Assembly: GCA_018399515.1 (NCBI GenBank)
Contig: JAGYOB010000240.1
Span: 1 to 10,117 of the forward strand
Source of the DNA: Candidatus Nanopelagicales bacterium
GTDB lineage: Bacteria > Actinomycetota > Actinomycetes > S36-B12
DNA length: 10,117 bases
Direction of reading: 5' to 3'
Below the pieces are notes generated by a model. That model was not told the origin of the DNA and did not search any database. It was given only the letters and a program-made list of their open reading frames with translations. The translations under genes were made by a program, and so were the position numbers. Shown piece after piece: positions 1-7,120 of this stretch; positions within the stretch are counted from its first letter, which is position 1, and each line of letters begins with the position of its first letter.

Positions 1-607
1 ACACCGCATCGGAGAAGGTCACCTCCACGCCCCCGGTGATGCCCACCGTGAGGTTGTACAAGATCGCGAACAGTCCCGCGAGGACCGAGACGAGCACGAT
101 CTCGACCGCCGCGATGACCACCGAGACCCCGAAGACCCGCTCGAAGGCGAACAGCGCCTCGACATCCACTGTCACGGTGCCCGCCCCGATGATGTCGTCG
201 ATGGTGCGGGCCACGGTGAGGAAGGTGCCGGAGAAATCCAGCACCCACCAGGTGGCGGCCACCGCGGTGATGATGACGACGGCGAGCGCCACCGACAGCA
301 TGAAACCGACCTTCATCACCGACCAGGGATTGATCCGGGACACGTACAGCCGGGCCAATCGAGGCCGCGGGGATGCATCGACAACCGGGATCCCCTCGGC
401 GGGAGTGTCCCCCCGCTGGGGTGCCGACTGGCTCGATCCTGGTGCGCGCACGACGGGGGGAGGGGCGGGAACCGGCGGTGGCAGCGCCGCCCCGGGTCGC
501 GGTGGCTCGTCGAGGCGTCGACCAATGGGCGTGGGAGCACCCGGAGCGATCTGGGCCAACCCCGCAGCTTCGGGGATCGCCGTCACGTCCGTCGCTTCGC
601 TGGCCAT
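1..607 (-). CDS. DUF3566 family membrane protein, 3'-truncated by window edge
   Basis: The reading frame opens with ATG at 607-605 and stays open for 202 codons to the left edge, so the C-terminus is missing. Residues 1-80 are a low-complexity, Pro/Ala-rich and probably disordered cytoplasmic segment. Around residues 84-97 comes the family hallmark LARLYVSRINPWSVMK. A first hydrophobic helix follows at about 99-124 (VGFMLSVALAVVIITAVAATWWVL), then a polar stretch (about 125-157), then a second helix at about 160-186. This matches the DUF3566 proteins encoded directly after gyrA in actinobacteria, such as the gene after gyrA in Mycobacterium. Their function is unknown. A GGAG (611-614) precedes the start by 3 nt, and only 10 bp separate it from the gyrA stop, so it is probably co-transcribed and translationally coupled with gyrA. 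Identity is firm from sequence plus position; any role in envelope or division is not shown here. Confidence 0.93.
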   Translation of the reverse strand, partial: MASEATDVTAIPEAAGLAQIAPGAPTPIGRRLDEPPRPGAALPPPVPAPPPVVRAPGSSQSAPQRGDTPAEGIPVVDASPRPRLARLYVSRINPWSVMKVGFMLSVALAVVIITAVAATWWVLDFSGTFLTVARTIDDIIGAGTVTVDVEALFAFERVFGVSVVIAAVEIVLVSVLAGLFAILYNLTVGITGGVEVTFSDAV

Positions 608-617
608 CCGCTCCAGA

Positions 618-3218
618 CTAACCCGACTCGCCGGTGAAGTCATCGGTCTGCGCATCGGTCATGTCCGGTGCCGCGGTGACCTCAGCGTCGAGATTCCCGT
701 CGAGATTCCCGTCGACATCCCCGTCGACATCCCCGTCGACATCCCCGTCGACATCGTCATCGCCGGTTTCACCGGCTCGTGCGACGGCGATCAGGGTGCG
801 GTCGGCACCGATGTTCATCAGTCGAACACCCATGGTGTCGCGGCCGGATGCCCGGATCTGATCGACCTTGGTGCGGATGACGATGCCGTCGGAGGCGATG
901 GCGAAGATCTCGTCCTCCAGACCGCACACGACCGCGCCAACGAGGTTGCCGCGCTCCTCGACCAGTCGCATCGCACGGACGCCGAGGATCCCTCGACCCT
1001 TCGGTGCCCATTCCCCGACGGGCGTGCGCTTGGCATAACCGCCATCGGTGACAGTCACCACGAAGCAGTCCGGTGAGATGACATCCATCGCCAGCAGGTC
1101 GTCATCACCGCGGAAACGCATCCCGATCACGCCGCTGGTCGCTCGACCCATCGGACGCAGTTGCGCGTCGCTGGCGGTGAACCGCACCGACATGCCCTTG
1201 CGGGACACGCACAGCAGGTCGTCCTCACCTGTGACCAACCGTGCCGAGATGAGTTCGTCGCCATCAGCGAGATTGATCGCGATGATGCCTCCGGTTCGGT
1301 TGGAATCGAAGTCGGCGAGGCGTGACTTCTTGACCATGCCGGTCCGGGTGGCGAGCACAAGGTAGGGCGCCGCCTCGTAGTCGGGGATCGCCAGCACCTG
1401 CGCGATCTGCTCATCGGGGGTGAAGGCCAGCAGATTCGCGACGTGCTGACCCCGAGCGTCACGGCCGGCCTCGGGAAGTTGATACGCCTTGGCCCGGTAT
1501 ACCCGTCCGGTGTTGGTGAAGAACAGCAACCAGTGATGGGTTGTGGTGACGAAGAAGTGCTCCACCATGTCGTCGGTGCGCAATGCTGCACCTTTGACGC
1601 CACGCCCACCGCGACGCTGCGCGCGATAGGAATCGGTGCGGGTGCGCTTGGCGTAACCCCCGGCGGTGATGGTGACGACGACATCTTCTTCGGCGATGAG
1701 GTCCTCGTCGGTGACATCGCCATCCCAGGGCACGAACTTCGTGCGGCGTTCGTCACCGAAGTCCGCGACGATCTCGGCGAGCTCAGCGCGCACGATGCTG
1801 CGCTGGCGGGGTTCGGAGGAGAGGATGTCCTCGTAGTCGGCGATCTTGGTCATCAGGTCGTCGTACTCGTCGATGATCTTCTGGCGCTCCATCGCCGCGA
1901 GGCGACGCAACTGCATATCGAGGATCGCCGTGGCCTGCACCTCGTCGAGTTCAAGGAGACCCATCAATCCACCGCGGGCATCCTCGACCGTGGCCGACGC
2001 CCGGATCAACGCGATGACATCGTCGAGTGCGTCGAGGGCCTTGAGGTAGCCGCGCAGGATGTGCGCGCGCTCCTCGGCCTTGCGCAACCGGTAGCGCGTC
2101 CGGCGCTGGATAACCTCGATCTGGTGGGCTACCCACGAGCGGATGAACTGCTCGAGGGTGAGGGTGCGCGGCACACCGTCGACGAGTGCCAGCATGTTCG
2201 CGCCGAACGTCTCTTGCAGTTGGGTCTGCTTGTACAGGTTGTTCAAGACAACCTGGGCCACAGCATCGCGCTTGAGTTCGATGACCAGGCGCATACCTGT
2301 TCGTGATGAGGAGTCGTCGCGAACATCGGCGATGCCGCCGAGTTTGCCGTCGCTGACGAGTTCGGCGATGCGCAGCAGCAGGTTGTCGGGGTTCACCTGG
2401 TAGGGCAGTTCGGTGACGAGGAGCACCTGGCGGCCCTTGGCGTCTTCTTCAACCGTGACGACCGCGCGCATCGTGATCGAGCCGCGCCCGGTGCGGTAGG
2501 CGTCATCGATACCGCGCCTGCCGACGATGAGACCGCCGGTGGGGAAGTCAGGCCCACTGACTCGCTCGATCAGTGCCGCCTGGGTGTCTTCGACACTGGC
2601 TTCGGGGTTGTCCAGCAGCCACTCGACGGCGGCGGAAACCTCGCGCAGATTATGCGGCGGAATGTTAGTCGCCATCCCCACCGCGATACCCGCACTGCCG
2701 TTGACCAGCAGGTTCGGGAATCGGCTGGGCAGCACGACCGGTTCGAGGGTGCGACCGTCGTAGTTGGGGGCGAAATCGACGGTCTCCTCATCGATATCGC
2801 GGACCATCTGCATCGCCAGCGGGGCCATGCGGCACTCGGTGTAACGCTGTGCGGCGGGCGGGTCATTGCCCGGGGAGCCGAAATTGCCCTGGCCCTGCAC
2901 GAGCGGATAACGCAGCGACCATGGCTGGGCTAAGCGAACGAGCGCGTCATAGATCGCTGAGTCACCGTGCGGGTGATACGAGCCCATGACATCGCCGACG
3001 ACGCGGGCGGACTTGGAGAAGTTGCGATCGGGGCGATAACCACCGTCGTACATCGCGAACAGCACACGGCGGTGCACCGGCTTCAGACCGTCCCGCACAT
3101 CGGGCAGTGCACGCGACACGATGACGGACATGGAGTAGTCGAGGTAGGACCGCTCCATCTCGACCTGCAGGTCGACCGGATCGACACGACCACCGGGGGA
3201 GATGATCTCCTCAGTCAA
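618..3218 (-). CDS. gyrA: DNA gyrase subunit A
   Basis: This is the breakage-reunion subunit of the A2B2 gyrase, which introduces negative supercoils using ATP hydrolysed by GyrB. The protein has 866 residues. The catalytic tyrosine is Tyr126 in AAQRYTECRM. The quinolone-resistance region reads YHPHGDSAIYD at 81-91, with Ser87 and Asp91 at the positions of E. coli Ser83 and Asp87, a wild-type-like state. The N-terminal winged-helix/tower and coiled-coil domains cover roughly 10-500. The C-terminal beta-pinwheel follows and contains the canonical GyrA box QRRGGRG at 534-540, which separates gyrase from topoisomerase IV. Residues 821-844 are an Asp-rich tetrapeptide repeat. The start is TTG (3218-3216); no in-frame ATG lies nearby, AGGAG sits 6 nt upstream, and the residues that follow match GyrA N-termini. 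It lies 29 bp after gyrB and is almost certainly in the same operon. Confidence 0.98.
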   Translation of the reverse strand: MTEEIISPGGRVDPVDLQVEMERSYLDYSMSVIVSRALPDVRDGLKPVHRRVLFAMYDGGYRPDRNFSKSARVVGDVMGSYHPHGDSAIYDALVRLAQPWSLRYPLVQGQGNFGSPGNDPPAAQRYTECRMAPLAMQMVRDIDEETVDFAPNYDGRTLEPVVLPSRFPNLLVNGSAGIAVGMATNIPPHNLREVSAAVEWLLDNPEASVEDTQAALIERVSGPDFPTGGLIVGRRGIDDAYRTGRGSITMRAVVTVEEDAKGRQVLLVTELPYQVNPDNLLLRIAELVSDGKLGGIADVRDDSSSRTGMRLVIELKRDAVAQVVLNNLYKQTQLQETFGANMLALVDGVPRTLTLEQFIRSWVAHQIEVIQRRTRYRLRKAEERAHILRGYLKALDALDDVIALIRASATVEDARGGLMGLLELDEVQATAILDMQLRRLAAMERQKIIDEYDDLMTKIADYEDILSSEPRQRSIVRAELAEIVADFGDERRTKFVPWDGDVTDEDLIAEEDVVVTITAGGYAKRTRTDSYRAQRRGGRGVKGAALRTDDMVEHFFVTTTHHWLLFFTNTGRVYRAKAYQLPEAGRDARGQHVANLLAFTPDEQIAQVLAIPDYEAAPYLVLATRTGMVKKSRLADFDSNRTGGIIAINLADGDELISARLVTGEDDLLCVSRKGMSVRFTASDAQLRPMGRATSGVIGMRFRGDDDLLAMDVISPDCFVVTVTDGGYAKRTPVGEWAPKGRGILGVRAMRLVEERGNLVGAVVCGLEDEIFAIASDGIVIRTKVDQIRASGRDTMGVRLMNIGADRTLIAVARAGETGDDDVDGDVDGDVDGDVDGNLDGNLDAEVTAAPDMTDAQTDDFTGESG
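687..758 (-). repeat. 12-bp tandem repeat in the 3' end of gyrA (Asp-rich tail)
   Basis: Six consecutive 12-bp units lie at 687-698, 699-710, 711-722, 723-734, 735-746 and 747-758. On the plus strand three units (711-746) read gtcgacatcccc exactly, two (687-710) are the variant gtcgagattccc, and the last (747-758) ends in gtc instead of ccc. On the coding strand they give DVDG and NLDG tetrapeptides, residues 821-844 of GyrA. The unit length is a multiple of three, so copy-number change would keep the frame. The identity of the middle units suggests recent slippage or expansion. Confidence 0.95.
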
Positions 3219-3229
3219 CGAAAGCTCCT
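3219..3229 (-). promoter_or_regulatory. Ribosome binding site deciding the gyrA TTG start
   Basis: On the coding strand AGGAG (3229-3225) is followed by 6 nt and then TTG. No ATG or GTG in frame lies closer, which supports TTG as the true start. It lies in the 29-bp gyrB-gyrA gap. Confidence 0.8.
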
Positions 3230-3247
3230 AAAGTTGGCTATCAGGGT

Positions 3248-5212
3248 TTAGATGTCGAGGAACCGCACATCGCGGGCATTGCGCTGGATGAAGTTACGGC
3301 GGGATTCGACGTCCTCACCCATCAGCACGGTGAAGATCTCGTCGGCCATCGCCGCGTCGTCCAGCGTGACCTGCAGCAGCACCCGTCGCTGCGGGTCCAT
3401 GGTCGTTTCCCACAACTCATCGGCGTTCATCTCGCCCAGCCCCTTGTATCGCTGGACACCTTCTTCCTTGGGGAGCTTCTTTCCCGCTGCAGTGCCGGCT
3501 TCGATGATCGCATCGCGCTCGCGATCGGAATAGGCGTAGTCGGGTGTCTCGCGCTGCCACTTCAATTTGTACAGCGGCGGCTGGGCCAGATAGACGTGCC
3601 CGGCATCGACCAGGGGGCGCATGAACCGGAAGATCAGCGTCAGCAGCAGGGTGCGGATGTGCTGGCCGTCGACGTCGGCATCGGCCATCAGCACGAGCTT
3701 GTGATAGCGCAGCCGGTTGATGTCGAAGTCGTCGTGCACTCCGGTGCCGAGTGCCGACACAAGCGCCTGGACTTCGTTATTGGCCAGCACCTTGTCGATG
3801 CGGGCCTTCTCGACGTTGAGGATCTTGCCGCGGATCGGCAAGATCGCCTGGGTCCGCGGATCGCGACCCTGTCGCGCCGAGCCACCGGCGGAATCACCCT
3901 CGACGATGAAGACCTCGCACTCCTCAGGCTCTCGGCTGGAGCAGTCGATCAACTTGCCCGGCATGCCTGCGCCACCGAGTAGCCCCTTGCGGTTGCGGGC
4001 CAGGTCGCGGGCCTTGCGCGCCGCGATGCGAGCGGATGCTGCGTTGGATGCCTTGCGGGCGATCTCCTTGCCCTCGGCGGGGTTCGATTCGAACCAGGCC
4101 CCGAGCTGATCATTGACGAGCTTCTGAACGAAGGCCTTCATCTCGGTGTTACCGAGTTTGGATTTGGTCTGCCCTTCGAACTGCGGCTCGGTGAGCTTGA
4201 CGCTCACGATCGCGGTGAGTCCTTCGCGCACATCCTCGCCGGTGAGATTGGCGTCCTTCTCTTTGAGCACACCCCAGTCGCGAGCGAACTTGTTCACCAG
4301 GCTGGTCAACGCGGCGCGGAAGCCTTCTTCGTGCGTGCCGCCCTCGATGGTGTTGATGGTGTTGGCGAACGTGTGCACGCTCTCGGCGAATCCGGAGTTC
4401 CACTGCATGGCCACCTCGGCAGCCATGCGCTGCACTTCTTCGCCTTCGATCTCGTTGCCGAACTCGATGACGGTGGGGTTGCCTGCACCCTTGCTCGCGT
4501 TGAGGTGGCGGACGAAATCAGCGATGCCGCCGTCATAGCAATAGGACACCTCGGTGGGCTCGGGGTTGTCGGAATTCTCGTCGGTTGCCGGCCGGAGCCG
4601 TTCGTCGACGAGCGTGATCGACAGCCCGCGGTTGAGGAAGCACATCTCCTGGATCCGCCGAGCCAACGTCGCCATGTCGTAGTGGGTGGTCTCGAAGATG
4701 TCCGGGTCGGCCCAGAACGTCAATGTCGTGCCGTGGTCATCGGTGGGTTCGCCGCGTTCCAGTGGCGCTGTCGGCACGCCGTGGTCGAAGGACTGCCGCC
4801 AGACGTATCCGTCGCGGCGGACTTCGACGTCGAGCCGGGTCGACAGTGCGTTGACCACCGACACACCGACGCCGTGCAGGCCGCCGGAGACCTGATAGCC
4901 GCCACCGCCGAACTTGCCGCCGGCATGCAACACGGTGAGTACGACCTCGAGTGCGGGACGCTTCTCGACCGGGTGCTCGTCGACGGGGATGCCGCGGCCA
5001 TCGTCGACGACGGTGACCCCGCCATCGGCCCGTAGGGTGACGGTGATCGCCGAGGCGTACCCGGCCATCGCCTCATCGACGGAGTTGTCGATGACCTCGT
5101 AGACCAGGTGGTGCAGACCGCGCTCACCGGTCGAGCCGATGTACATGCCCGGGCGTTTGCGGACCGCGTCGAGGCCCTCGAGAACCGTGATGTCACTGGC
5201 GTCGTAGGACAC
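3248..5212 (-). CDS. gyrB: DNA gyrase subunit B
   Basis: This is the ATPase and TOPRIM subunit of gyrase, working with GyrA encoded just downstream. The protein has 654 residues, the short GyrB form usual in Gram-positives and actinobacteria (no large C-terminal insertion as in E. coli). The GHKL ATPase occupies about 1-215: Glu39 and Asn43 in YEVIDNSVDEA (catalytic base and Mg-binding Asn), DDGRGIPV at 70-77, and the lid GGLHGVG at 110-116. The transducer domain follows to about 390. The TOPRIM domain begins with EVFIVEGDSAGGSA (Glu438 as the metal ligand) and contains DADVDGQHI at 511-519. The C-terminal part carries QRYKGLGEM at 587-595. The start is GTG (5212-5210), with a strong AGGAGG 5 nt upstream. 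The nearby ATG at 5216-5214 is out of frame. A 218-bp gene-free leader precedes it, so it probably heads its own transcript. Confidence 0.98.
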   Translation of the reverse strand: MSYDASDITVLEGLDAVRKRPGMYIGSTGERGLHHLVYEVIDNSVDEAMAGYASAITVTLRADGGVTVVDDGRGIPVDEHPVEKRPALEVVLTVLHAGGKFGGGGYQVSGGLHGVGVSVVNALSTRLDVEVRRDGYVWRQSFDHGVPTAPLERGEPTDDHGTTLTFWADPDIFETTHYDMATLARRIQEMCFLNRGLSITLVDERLRPATDENSDNPEPTEVSYCYDGGIADFVRHLNASKGAGNPTVIEFGNEIEGEEVQRMAAEVAMQWNSGFAESVHTFANTINTIEGGTHEEGFRAALTSLVNKFARDWGVLKEKDANLTGEDVREGLTAIVSVKLTEPQFEGQTKSKLGNTEMKAFVQKLVNDQLGAWFESNPAEGKEIARKASNAASARIAARKARDLARNRKGLLGGAGMPGKLIDCSSREPEECEVFIVEGDSAGGSARQGRDPRTQAILPIRGKILNVEKARIDKVLANNEVQALVSALGTGVHDDFDINRLRYHKLVLMADADVDGQHIRTLLLTLIFRFMRPLVDAGHVYLAQPPLYKLKWQRETPDYAYSDRERDAIIEAGTAAGKKLPKEEGVQRYKGLGEMNADELWETTMDPQRRVLLQVTLDDAAMADEIFTVLMGEDVESRRNFIQRNARDVRFLDI

Positions 5213-5221
5213 CCATTCCTC

Positions 5222-5255
5222 CTGACGTGGAACTCCCCTGCTGATGGGACGTCAG
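5222..5255. repeat. Inverted repeat linking the gyrB -10 and RBS
   Basis: Perfect 7-bp arms CTGACGT (5222-5228) and ACGTCAG (5249-5255) are separated by 20 bp. One arm overlaps the last base of the gyrB Shine-Dalgarno region and the other abuts or overlaps the candidate -10. It could be an operator, or an RNA hairpin near the RBS if transcription starts further upstream. Confidence 0.5.
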
Positions 5256-5259
5256 TCTA
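5254..5259 (-). promoter_or_regulatory. Candidate -10 element for gyrBA (TAGACT)
   Basis: TAGACT on the coding strand fits the TANNNT pattern of actinobacterial housekeeping promoters and would place the transcript start about 30-40 nt before the gyrB start. The region 17-18 bp upstream (CGGTCT or CCGGTC) is a poor -35, which is common in GC-rich actinobacteria. Not experimentally supported. Confidence 0.45.
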
Positions 5260-5266
5260 CCTGCCC

Positions 5267-5286
5267 GAGCCGACCTAGACCGGCTC
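5267..5286. repeat. 20-bp imperfect palindrome near the gyrB -35 position
   Basis: Arms GAGCCG (5267-5272) and CGGCTC (5281-5286) flank CTAG with two mismatched base pairs that become G-U wobbles in the gyrB-sense RNA. It sits where the -35 region of the candidate promoter would be, so it may be a repressor site. Chance occurrence in GC-rich DNA is possible. Confidence 0.4.
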
Positions 5287-5430
5287 TCACACGCCCCTGG
5301 GGATACCGTGTGCGCTCAGTCCCTTATGGGCGCAACCACCTATACGCGCCCCACCCCCTCACACGGCCTGCGCGCCCTGAGAACGCCGTACGCAAATACC
5401 TCACAAAAGGGATATTTCGCCAACAAGTGG

Positions 5431-5955
5431 TCAGCCGTAGGTGTCGCGGGGGCCGCGCCCAGCCACCCGGCGGGGACCCATCGCCCGCTTGGGCGGGGTG
5501 GGGCCGAGGACCCGGACCGGATCGGTGACCGATTGGCCGAGCACCTCCTCGATGCGGCGGTGGATCACCGGCAGCAGCAGCCGAACCTGGGTGGCCCAGG
5601 CGGTGGAGTCCGCACGCAGCACCAGCACCCGCCCGTCGGGTGTCTCGGTCGGCTCACAGCTCACGTGCGCTGCGAGGTCAGCGCCGACGATGGTCTCCCA
5701 ATGCGCCTGCACACCACCGGCGGCCAGCGCTTCGGTGAACCCGGCATCGATCAACCAGGAATCCAAGACATCCCCCGCCGCCTGCGGATCCCGGCCATCA
5801 GGGCGGGCACCGCTGCGCCGCTCGGTGCGCTTCTTACCCGCCCCCGATGCCCCCTGTGTGGTGCGCGGGGCCGATCGGGCCGTGGAACGGGCTCGTGCCA
5901 GCATGCGCCGGGCTGCATCATCAGCAGCCGGCTCCTCAATACTGTCGTCACCCAC
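5431..5955 (-). CDS. DUF721 / DciA-like replication protein
   Basis: The 174-residue protein belongs to the DUF721 family, whose members include DciA, the helicase operator that works with the replicative helicase DnaB in bacteria lacking DnaC or DnaI. Residues 1-60 are charged, Arg/Lys-rich and probably disordered. The DUF721 fold covers about 61-150, with the typical HWETIVGADLAAHVSCEP segment (85-102) and the VLVLRADSTAWATQVRLL beta-strand/helix (110-127). The C-terminal tail is basic and ends in GRGPRDTYG, which I recall as characteristic of actinobacterial homologues. The GTG start (5955-5953) is the furthest upstream possible, since an in-frame TGA lies three codons before. It overlaps the recF end by 8 nt (GTGGGTGA), implying translational coupling. 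The position after recF matches the mycobacterial gene between recF and gyrB. Family assignment is strong; the helicase-loading role is inferred from the family. Confidence 0.9.
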   Translation of the reverse strand: MGDDSIEEPAADDAARRMLARARSTARSAPRTTQGASGAGKKRTERRSGARPDGRDPQAAGDVLDSWLIDAGFTEALAAGGVQAHWETIVGADLAAHVSCEPTETPDGRVLVLRADSTAWATQVRLLLPVIHRRIEEVLGQSVTDPVRVLGPTPPKRAMGPRRVAGRGPRDTYG

Positions 5956-7111
5956 GCTGCGTCACGCTCCCGGTGCCACTGTGATCTGCATCGTCATCGG
6001 ACCTGCTGACATCGAACCAGGTCGCCGCCACCTGCGTGGGCACATCCTGGGCCACCGCCGCGGTGATGAACACCTGCGGGGCCGATGCGACCCGTTGCGC
6101 CAAGTGCCGCCGCCGCGCGGAGTCCAACTCTGCGAATACGTCATCGAGGATCAGAATCGGTGTCGACTGCTCGGCATCGAGGAGGTCGTAGGTACCCAGC
6201 CGTAGGGCCAGTGCCACGGACCAGGACTCACCATGCGAGGCGTATCCCTTGACTGCCAGATCACCGATCGTGAGCTGGAGTTCGTCTCGATGGGGGCCGA
6301 CCAAGGTGACCCCTCGATCGAGTTCATCCTTGCGGCGATTACCGATCGCTTCGGCCAGGCGACTGCTCGTGGAGGCATCATCGGTGATGGGATCATCGCC
6401 GATCGTCGTCACATAGCGCATGCCCAGTTCGGCCGATGCCGGCGCGATACGGGCGTAATCGGTCGCTGCCAACGGAGCCAGGGCATCGATCGCGGCGTTG
6501 CGCGCCATCATGATCTGCGTGCCGTGTTCGATCAACTGCTCATCCCACACCGCGAGAGTTGCGTCGACCGCCTCAGCATTGGCCCGTCGCGCACCCTGCG
6601 CCGATTTCAACAGTGCATTGCGTTGCCGTAGGACACGGTCGTAATCAGCACGTACCCCTGCCATGCGCGGATTGCGTTGCACGATCAGGTCATCGAGCAT
6701 CCGACGCCGATCCGATGGGTCGCCTTTGACAATCGAAAGATCCTCTGGAGCGAACATCACGGTGCGCACGATCCCGAGGATCTCCCGAGCACGCTGGGTC
6801 GGTGCGTTATTGATCCGGGCCTTATTGCTCGAACCGGGAACGATGTCGATCTCGACGGTGAGGGCGCGATCATCACGCACCACCTCCGCTGCGATGCGTG
6901 CCGCTGCCGCACCCTGTCGGACCAGGGGAGCATCGCTGGCCACTCGGTGGCTGCTCAGGGTGGACAGGTACCCGATCGCCTCGATGATGTTGGTCTTGCC
7001 CATCCCATTGGCACCGGCGAGTGCGATGGGACCGGCAGGCAGATCGATATCGACCGAGGAGTAGGTGCGGAAGTCGACGAGGTGCAGGTGCCGGATGTGC
7101 AGATTCGACAC
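5948..7111 (-). CDS. recF: DNA replication and repair protein RecF
   Basis: RecF is an SMC-like ATPase that binds gapped DNA and, with RecO and RecR, helps load RecA in gap repair and fork restart. The 387-residue length is typical. The N-terminus IRHLHLVDFRTY (6-17) is classic RecF. The Walker A motif is GANGMGKTN at 33-41, the arm region FAPEDLSIVKGDPSDRRRMLDD lies at 120-141, and the ABC-type signature is SHGESWSVALALRLG at 292-306. Walker B is PILILDDVFAELD at 318-330, with a D-loop at its end. The signature replaces the SGGQ-like core with SHGES, as in other actinobacterial RecF. The start is GTG (7111-7109), 9 bp after the dnaN stop, with no convincing Shine-Dalgarno sequence, so translation probably depends on coupling to dnaN. 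The 3' end overlaps the dciA-like start. Confidence 0.97.
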   Translation of the reverse strand: MSNLHIRHLHLVDFRTYSSVDIDLPAGPIALAGANGMGKTNIIEAIGYLSTLSSHRVASDAPLVRQGAAAARIAAEVVRDDRALTVEIDIVPGSSNKARINNAPTQRAREILGIVRTVMFAPEDLSIVKGDPSDRRRMLDDLIVQRNPRMAGVRADYDRVLRQRNALLKSAQGARRANAEAVDATLAVWDEQLIEHGTQIMMARNAAIDALAPLAATDYARIAPASAELGMRYVTTIGDDPITDDASTSSRLAEAIGNRRKDELDRGVTLVGPHRDELQLTIGDLAVKGYASHGESWSVALALRLGTYDLLDAEQSTPILILDDVFAELDSARRRHLAQRVASAPQVFITAAVAQDVPTQVAATWFDVSRSDDDADHSGTGSVTQRG

Positions 7112-7120
7112 GCTGTGGAC

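Larger units (their letters stand above)
5213..5430 (-). promoter_or_regulatory. gyrB promoter/leader region (218 bp without genes)
   Basis: This gap lies between the dciA-like stop and gyrB and contains no credible coding frame. It holds AGGAGG (5223-5218), a candidate -10, two inverted repeats (entered separately) and a direct repeat ctcacacg (5285 and 5359 on the plus strand, approximate starts). I see no U-tract hairpin that would serve as an intrinsic terminator for the dnaN-recF-dciA transcript. Because gyrase genes are commonly controlled by supercoiling at their promoter, this is the natural place for such control; the sequence alone does not prove it. Confidence 0.7.

Noticed and set aside
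316..540. 74-codon minus-strand frame at the left end
   Set aside because: It is in a different frame from the DUF3566 protein, which has a better RBS, clear membrane helices and the conserved post-gyrA position.
36..1076. 346-codon plus-strand open frame over the DUF3566 gene and gyrA 3' end
   Set aside because: Its IPVD repeat is just the antisense reading of the gyrA tandem repeat, and both strands' real genes are recognisable families on the minus strand.
1443..2306. 287-codon plus-strand open frame antisense to gyrA
   Set aside because: It is fully covered by the conserved GyrA frame, has no family resemblance, and long antisense frames are common in high-GC genes.
4331..5035. 234-codon plus-strand frame antisense to gyrB
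   Set aside because: Lies entirely inside conserved GyrB; no domain or RBS supports it.
5193..5216. Seven-codon ATG mini-frame overlapping the gyrB start
   Set aside because: The ATG is only 1 nt from AGGAGG, too close for efficient initiation, so it is most likely chance.
5293..5301. CCCCTGGGG as a terminator stem before gyrB
   Set aside because: The loop is one base and there is no T-run on either strand.
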